From: an uncultured Clostridia bacterium | GTDB taxonomy: Bacteria > Bacillota > Clostridia > Oscillospirales > Oscillospiraceae | Length of the DNA stretch: 10,059 nucleotides | Direction of reading: 5' to 3' | Assembly: GCA_945926565.1 (NCBI GenBank) | Contig: CAMELY010000041.1 | Coordinates: forward strand, 1 to 10,059 | In this document: positions 5,782 to 10,059 of the stretch, piece by piece | How positions within the stretch are numbered: the stretch's first letter is position 1 | Layout: every line of letters starts with the position of its first letter | Notes under the pieces: generated by a model | Database searches by the model: none | Seen by the model: the letters and a program-made list of their open reading frames with translations, nothing else | What the model was told of the DNA's origin: nothing | Made by a program: the position numbers and the translations under genes

Positions 5782-8247
5782 GGGCAGGAGCTGTGCTGCA
5801 AGGTGGCGGTGTCTGCCGCTACCTATGCCATTGACAAACCCTATACCTATCTGGTGCCGGACAGCTTTTCCGAAACACTGGCCCCGGGCATGCGGGTAAT
5901 CGTCCCCTTTGGCCGAGGCAACCGCCGGTCCGAGGGAGTCGTTTTGGAGATTCGCCGGGAGGCAGCCAGCCAACGGCTGAAATGCCTCAGTGCTATTCTG
6001 GACGAGTCCCCGGTGATTGACCCGGCGGGCATCCGGCTGGCTCTCTGGATGCGGGAGCGCTATTTTTGCACCGTTTATGACGCCGTCAAGGCGATGCTCC
6101 CTGCAGGATTGTACTATAACCTGCAGGACTGCTATCAGATTGCCCATGGGATGAACCGGGAGACTGCCGCCCAGGCGGCAGAGGGAATTCCCATGGCCGG
6201 CCGGGTGCTGGAGCTGATCTTTAGCTCCGGCGGCCGGATCAGCCGCAAGGAGCTGAGGGAGGCTTTCGGCCCAACCGACCCCTCCAAAGCCCTCAACAGT
6301 CTGCTGGAGGCGGGAATTCTCACCCTGGAAACCAGCGCCCAGCGGGGCGTGGGAGACAAGAGCGAGGAGATCGCCCTTCTTGCAATGCCCCGGGAGGAGG
6401 CGGAGGAGCTGGTCTCCAAGGGCCGCTCCAAGCTGCGGAAAGCAGTGGTTCAGCTGCTGGCCGACGTGGGCTCTGCGTCCGCCAAGGATATCACCTATTT
6501 TACCGGAGCCCGGAGGAAAACCCTCCATGAGCTGGAGGAGATGGGGGTCATCACCCTCTATACCCGTGAGGTGTTCCGACGCCCGGAGCTGGAGCAAGTG
6601 GAGCCTCAGCCCAGGCCGGTGCTCAATCCGGAGCAGCAGGCTGCCTTTCAGGGTCTGCTGAAGCTGGAGCAGTCCGGCAAAGCCAGCTGCGCCCTGCTCT
6701 ACGGCGTCACCGGCTCGGGCAAGACCTCCGTGTATATCAGTCTGATCCATGAGGTGCTGGCCCAGGGAAAATCCGCCCTGGTGCTGGTGCCGGAGATCGG
6801 CCTGACCCCCCAGCTGCTGCGCCAGTTTGCCGCTCAGTTCGGCAGTCAGGTGGCCGTGCTGCACAGCTCCCTCGCCGCCGGAGAGCGGTATGACGAGTGG
6901 AAACGGGCCCGGCAGGGGAGCGCCCGGGTGGTCATCGGCACCCGCTCGGCTGTTTTCGCGCCGCTGCCTGATCTGGGCCTCATTATTCTGGACGAGGAGC
7001 AGGAGGCCAGCTATAAATCAGAAAATACCCCCCGGTATCACGCCCGGGAGGTTGCCAAATACCGCTGCGCCCAGCAGAACGCGCTGCTGCTGCTGGGCTC
7101 GGCTACCCCGTCGGTGGAGAGCATGTTTTTCGCCAGATCGGGGAAATACCACCTCTTTACCCTGGCCCAGCGCTATAACCGCCGGGCCATGCCTCAGGTG
7201 CTGATCTCAGACGCAAAAGAGGAGCTGCGGGCGGGGAATCCCACCGCCATCAGCAGCCTGTTGCGGGAGGAACTGGCGGAAAATCTCCGACGGGGAGAGC
7301 AGTCCATTCTCTTTCTCAACCGCCGGGGGGCCAGCCGGATGGTGATCTGTGCCCAATGCGGAGAAGTGCCTCAGTGCGACCGCTGCTCGGTGAAGCTCAC
7401 CTACCACAGCGCCAATGGTCGGCTCATGTGCCACTACTGCGGCCACAGCGAGCCGCTGCCGGAGCGCTGCCCCCAGTGCGGCGGGGCGCTGACCTTTGTG
7501 GGCAGCGGTACTCAGAAGGTGGAGGAGGAGCTCCATGCCCTGTTTCCGGACACGCCGGTGCTGCGGATGGACGCGGATACCATCTCAGCCGCCCACACCC
7601 ACCGGCAGCTGCTGCAGCAGTTTGAGCGGGAGAAAATTCCTATCCTCATCGGCACCCAGATGGTGGCCAAGGGGCTGGATTTTGAAAATGTCACGCTGGT
7701 GGGGGTCATCGACGCCGATCTCACCCTCTATGTGGACGATTTTCGGGCGGGGGAGCGCACCTTTTCCCTGCTCACCCAGGTGGTTGGCCGGGCAGGACGG
7801 GGCAGCCGTACCGGCCGGGCGGTGATTCAGACCTTCACCCCCAAAAATGAGATTATCCTCGCCGCCGCCCGTCAGGACTACGACAGCTTCTATGAGGGGG
7901 AGATTCTGCTCCGCCAATTGCGGCATTTTCCCCCCTTTGAGGATCAGTTTATTCTCACGGTGACCGGCCCAGAGGAGGGCGCCGTGCTCCGGGGCAGCAT
8001 GCGCCTCCGGGACGGCCTGACCGCCTGGCAGAGGAGCCCGGTGATGGAGGGGCATCCCTTCAGCATTCTGGGGCCCGCGCCGGCCAGCGTTGTCAAGGTC
8101 AATGGCCGCTACCGATACCGGGTCACCGTCAGCGGACAGAATGACCGAGCCATGCGTAATATGATTGCACAGCTGCTGCGGGCCGCCGCGGCAGACAGAC
8201 AAAACAGGGGACTGGCCGTCTTTGCCGACCTGAACCCTCAAGACTGA
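5779..8247 (+). CDS. priA: Primosomal replication-restart helicase PriA
   Basis: An 822-residue 3'-5' superfamily 2 helicase that recognises stalled forks and D-loops and reloads the replicative helicase. In order: an N-terminal 3'-DNA-binding domain (about 1-105, with DKPYTYLVP), a winged-helix region, a helicase core with Walker A GVTGSGKT (Lys315) and Walker B DEEQ (405-408), a zinc-binding insert with four CxxC pairs (Cys524/527, 533/536, 551/554, 564/567), motif VI QVVGRAGRG (from 667), and the C-terminal domain. The usual PriA Walker B is DEEH, so Gln408 is a variation. The size is at the upper end for the family. The TTG start is set by a strong ribosome binding site. It precedes def by 23 nt, as in other Firmicutes. 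Confidence 0.95.
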   Translation: MGQELCCKVAVSAATYAIDKPYTYLVPDSFSETLAPGMRVIVPFGRGNRRSEGVVLEIRREAASQRLKCLSAILDESPVIDPAGIRLALWMRERYFCTVYDAVKAMLPAGLYYNLQDCYQIAHGMNRETAAQAAEGIPMAGRVLELIFSSGGRISRKELREAFGPTDPSKALNSLLEAGILTLETSAQRGVGDKSEEIALLAMPREEAEELVSKGRSKLRKAVVQLLADVGSASAKDITYFTGARRKTLHELEEMGVITLYTREVFRRPELEQVEPQPRPVLNPEQQAAFQGLLKLEQSGKASCALLYGVTGSGKTSVYISLIHEVLAQGKSALVLVPEIGLTPQLLRQFAAQFGSQVAVLHSSLAAGERYDEWKRARQGSARVVIGTRSAVFAPLPDLGLIILDEEQEASYKSENTPRYHAREVAKYRCAQQNALLLLGSATPSVESMFFARSGKYHLFTLAQRYNRRAMPQVLISDAKEELRAGNPTAISSLLREELAENLRRGEQSILFLNRRGASRMVICAQCGEVPQCDRCSVKLTYHSANGRLMCHYCGHSEPLPERCPQCGGALTFVGSGTQKVEEELHALFPDTPVLRMDADTISAAHTHRQLLQQFEREKIPILIGTQMVAKGLDFENVTLVGVIDADLTLYVDDFRAGERTFSLLTQVVGRAGRGSRTGRAVIQTFTPKNEIILAAARQDYDSFYEGEILLRQLRHFPPFEDQFILTVTGPEEGAVLRGSMRLRDGLTAWQRSPVMEGHPFSILGPAPASVVKVNGRYRYRVTVSGQNDRAMRNMIAQLLRAAAADRQNRGLAVFADLNPQD

Positions 8248-8270
8248 TGATAAATTGGAGGAATTCAGCG

Positions 8271-8774
8271 ATGATTCGAGAAATTGTAAAAAAAGGCGAC
8301 CCTGTCCTGAACAAGCACTGCCATCCGGTGACCAAGTTTGACCGAAAGCTGCACATCCTGCTGGACGATATGAGAGAGACCCTGATCCACTCCGGCGGCG
8401 TGGGCCTCGCCGCTCCCCAGGTGGGCATTCTCCGCCGGGTGGTGGTGGTTATGAACGAGGAGGAGCACATCCACGAGCTGGTGAACCCGGTCATCGTCTC
8501 CACCTCCGGCGAGCAGACCGATCTGGAGGGCTGCCTCTCCCTGCCCGGCCGCTACGGCGTGGTGACCCGGCCCATGGTGGTTCGGGTGCGGGCCCAGGAT
8601 CGGAATGGAAATTGGTTCGAGGTAGAGGATCAGGGGCTCACCGCCCGTTGCTTCTGCCATGAACTGGACCATCTGGACGGACATCTCTTCGACGAGCTGT
8701 GCGACGGAACCTACACCCTGGAGGAGCTGGACGCCATGGAGCAGGAGCAGCAGGGAACGGAGGAGCAGGGCTGA
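8271..8774 (+). CDS. def: Peptide deformylase
   Basis: A 167-residue metalloenzyme that removes the formyl group from the N-terminal methionine of nascent proteins at the ribosome. All three family motifs are present: GVGLAAPQ (43-50), EGCLSLPG with metal ligand Cys88, and HELDH (130-134) with ligands His130 and His134 and catalytic Glu131. The start is ATG 8271, nine bases after GGAGG (8257-8261). An in-frame ATG at 8247 overlaps the priA stop but has no comparable ribosome binding site and adds eight residues not typical of the family, which begins M-I-R-x-I. The TGA stop shares one base with the fmt start (TGATG), linking removal of formyl groups to their addition by Fmt. Confidence 0.96.
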   Translation: MIREIVKKGDPVLNKHCHPVTKFDRKLHILLDDMRETLIHSGGVGLAAPQVGILRRVVVVMNEEEHIHELVNPVIVSTSGEQTDLEGCLSLPGRYGVVTRPMVVRVRAQDRNGNWFEVEDQGLTARCFCHELDHLDGHLFDELCDGTYTLEELDAMEQEQQGTEEQG

Positions 8775-9688
8775 TGCGTATTGTCTTTATGGGCACGCCG
8801 GACTTTGCCGTGCCCTCCCTGGAGCGGCTGATTGCCGACGGTCACGATATCGCCGCCGTCTACACCCAGCCGGACAAGCCGAAAAACCGGGGCATGAAGC
8901 TGACGCCTTCCCCGGTCAAAGAGGTGGCCCTGGCCCACCAGATTCCCGTGGTTCAGCCCCAGAAGCTCCGGGAGGAGGGGGTGCTGGAGACGCTGGCCGC
9001 CTATCAGCCGGAGCTGATCGTGGTAGTGGCCTATGGCAAGCTGCTGCCCAAGGCGCTGATTGACCTGCCGCCTAAGGGCTGCATCAACGTCCACTCCTCG
9101 CTGCTGCCAAAGTACCGGGGAGCCGCTCCCATCAACTGGGCGGTGATCAACGGAGAGGCCGAGACCGGCGTCACTATTATGGATATCGCCGAGGCGCTGG
9201 ATGCCGGAGACATCATTTCCCAGGCAGCTACTCCCATTGACCCCAACGAGTCGGTGGAGACCCTCCACGACCGTCTGGCGGTAATGGGGGCCGAGCTGCT
9301 GAGCCGGACAGTGGTCAGCATTGCCGACGGCACAGCCCGGCGCATTCCCCAGGAGGACAGCCAGTCCACCTATGCCCCCATGCTCAGCCGGGAGCTCTCG
9401 CCCATCGACTGGAGCCGCAGTGCCCGGGAGATTCACAATCAGATCCGGGGCCTGACCCCCTGGCCTGCTACCACCATGGAGCTCTCCGGCAGCACCTTCA
9501 AGGTCTATGCCGCCGAGGAGACCGGGGAGACCACCGGCAAGCCTGCCGGTACGCTGGTGGGGACCGACAAGCGGGGCATCTGCATGGCCTGCGGCGACGG
9601 GCACGTCCTGCGGATTCTTGAAATCCAGGCCCCCGGCAAAAAGCGGATGAAGGCTCCGGACTATCTCCGGGGACATCCCATTGTTTAA
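8774..9688 (+). CDS. fmt: Methionyl-tRNA formyltransferase
   Basis: A 304-residue enzyme that transfers a formyl group from 10-formyltetrahydrofolate to initiator Met-tRNA. The N-terminus MRIVFMGTPDFAVPSL is diagnostic. The catalytic triad is visible as Asn105 and His107 (INVHSSLLPKYRG) and Asp143 (LDAGD), with the same spacing as the E. coli residues N106/H108/D144. The C-terminal OB-fold-like tRNA-binding domain runs from about residue 205, including IRGLTPWPATT. ATG 8774 overlaps the def stop by one base and has GGAGG (8759-8763) ten bases upstream. An open frame further upstream shadows def and is not used. The gene ends at TAA 9686-9688, and a 28-nt gap follows. Confidence 0.96.
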   Translation: MRIVFMGTPDFAVPSLERLIADGHDIAAVYTQPDKPKNRGMKLTPSPVKEVALAHQIPVVQPQKLREEGVLETLAAYQPELIVVVAYGKLLPKALIDLPPKGCINVHSSLLPKYRGAAPINWAVINGEAETGVTIMDIAEALDAGDIISQAATPIDPNESVETLHDRLAVMGAELLSRTVVSIADGTARRIPQEDSQSTYAPMLSRELSPIDWSRSAREIHNQIRGLTPWPATTMELSGSTFKVYAAEETGETTGKPAGTLVGTDKRGICMACGDGHVLRILEIQAPGKKRMKAPDYLRGHPIV

Positions 9689-9703
9689 CATTTCTTCCCT
9701 GTT

Positions 9704-9714
9704 GAGGTGACCTC
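9704..9714 (+). promoter_or_regulatory. Palindromic ribosome binding site before the DUF3006-like gene
   Basis: GAGGTGA (9704-9710) is an excellent ribosome binding site, six bases before ATG 9717. It lies in GAGGTGACCTC, a perfect palindrome around a central G that could also form a four-base stem with a TGA loop. Confidence 0.5.
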
Positions 9715-9716
9715 TC

Positions 9717-9896
9717 ATGGATTTGACCCCAAAAGAGTATGTTGTAGATCATATCTCCGGCGATTACGCCTTTCTCCGCCGGACGGATGCTCCAGCCCCG
9801 GAGCTGAACCAGGTGGCCCTGGCCCTGCTGCCCCAGGGGCTGGAAAACGGTGACCGGCTGCGCTGGGAGCTGTTCTCCTACACCCGGCTGGACTGA
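9717..9896 (+). CDS. Small DUF3006-like protein
   Basis: A 59-residue acidic protein between fmt and rsmB. The opening EYVVDHISGDYAFL (7-20) resembles the VDRIEGDxAV start of DUF3006 proteins, and LLPQGLENGDRLRWE (37-51) resembles their LPxGxxEGD segment. The match is by eye, so the family is likely rather than certain. DUF3006 has no established function; some members are encoded next to ComEC-like metallo-beta-lactamase proteins, but none is visible here. Reality as a gene is supported by the strong GAGGTGA ribosome binding site six bases upstream and by its TGA sharing one base with the rsmB ATG (TGATG), typical of translational coupling. It has no signal peptide or membrane segment, so it is probably cytoplasmic. 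Confidence 0.72.
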   Translation: MDLTPKEYVVDHISGDYAFLRRTDAPAPELNQVALALLPQGLENGDRLRWELFSYTRLD

Positions 9897-10059
9897 TGGC
9901 AGGGGAGAAGCGCGCACCCGCCTCCGCTCGGGAGGCGGCGCTGCAGGTGCTGATAGACTGCCGACGCCGGGGAGCCTGGTCGGACAGCGCCCTGTCCAGT
10001 GCCATCCGCAGGGCCGGACTGTCCTCCCGGGACGCCGCTCTGGCCAGCCAGCTCTGTTA
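9896..10059 (+). CDS. rsmB: 16S rRNA (cytosine-967-C5) methyltransferase, N-terminal part
   Basis: The first 54 codons of RsmB/Sun, cut by the right edge of the window. The visible part is the start of the NusB-like RNA-binding domain: ASAREAALQVL (9-19), a short basic stretch, then SDSALSSAIRRAGLSSRDAALASQL. This follows the family pattern of alternating helices with an xRDxALAxxL motif. The catalytic SAM-dependent methyltransferase domain lies outside the window. The start ATG overlaps the preceding TGA by one base, and there is no good ribosome binding site of its own, so translation probably depends on the upstream small gene. The position after fmt agrees with B. subtilis gene order, apart from the intervening small gene. 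Confidence 0.85.
   Translation, partial: MAGEKRAPASAREAALQVLIDCRRRGAWSDSALSSAIRRAGLSSRDAALASQLC

Noticed and set aside
5482..6864. Long open frame of 460 codons on the minus strand
   Set aside because: It lies opposite rpoZ and priA, both clearly real. Its translation is rich in Gln, Gly and His with no recognisable motif, typical of a GC-rich antisense shadow.
8711..9718. Long open frame of 335 codons on the minus strand
   Set aside because: It is antisense to fmt and the end of def, with low-complexity Gly/Leu/Gln composition and no domain signature. It is an artefact of high GC in the third codon position of fmt.
1..10059. CRISPR array, insertion sequence, prophage or toxin-antitoxin content
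   Set aside because: No regularly spaced repeats, transposase, integrase or terminal inverted repeats were seen, and gene order is that of a conserved chromosomal core region.

Overview
The window is GC-rich, gene-dense DNA from a Gram-positive anaerobe. It is most likely a member of Clostridia, order Oscillospirales (Flavonifractor/Pseudoflavonifractor/Oscillibacter-like). This rests on the gene content (cdaA-cdaR with YbbR repeats, remA, TIGR01977-type cysteine desulfurase), the strong AGGAGG ribosome binding sites, and a gene order close to the yloC-remA-gmk-rpoZ-(coaBC)-priA-def-fmt-rsmB block of Bacillus subtilis. The taxonomic call is an inference. All genes are on the + strand, and I see no mobile element, CRISPR array, tRNA or rRNA.

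Left block (1-1192): the last 20 codons of an unidentified gene, coupled by a stop/start overlap to a PLP-dependent class V aminotransferase/cysteine desulfurase. Middle block (1193-3577): a good sigma-A-type promoter, a leader of about 155 nt with strong potential RNA structure, then overlapping cdaA and cdaR, which make and regulate the second messenger c-di-AMP. No glmM follows directly.

Right block (3578-10059): a compact terminator/promoter junction, then yicC, remA, gmk, rpoZ, priA, def, fmt, a 59-codon DUF3006-like gene and the start of rsmB. These serve RNA turnover, matrix regulation, GTP supply, the RNA polymerase omega subunit, replication restart, the N-formylmethionine cycle and rRNA methylation. 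Most junctions overlap by 1-17 nt or are short gaps, so one long transcript from the promoter at 3596-3624 is likely. The 140-nt rpoZ-priA gap is the exception. It holds two strong inverted repeats and lies where coaBC sits in B. subtilis.

Most of the window is conserved housekeeping DNA. The parts worth a second look are non-coding or very small: the structured cdaA leader, the structured rpoZ-priA gap, the DUF3006-like gene, and three ribosome binding sites embedded in perfect short palindromes. I see no clear new multi-gene system.
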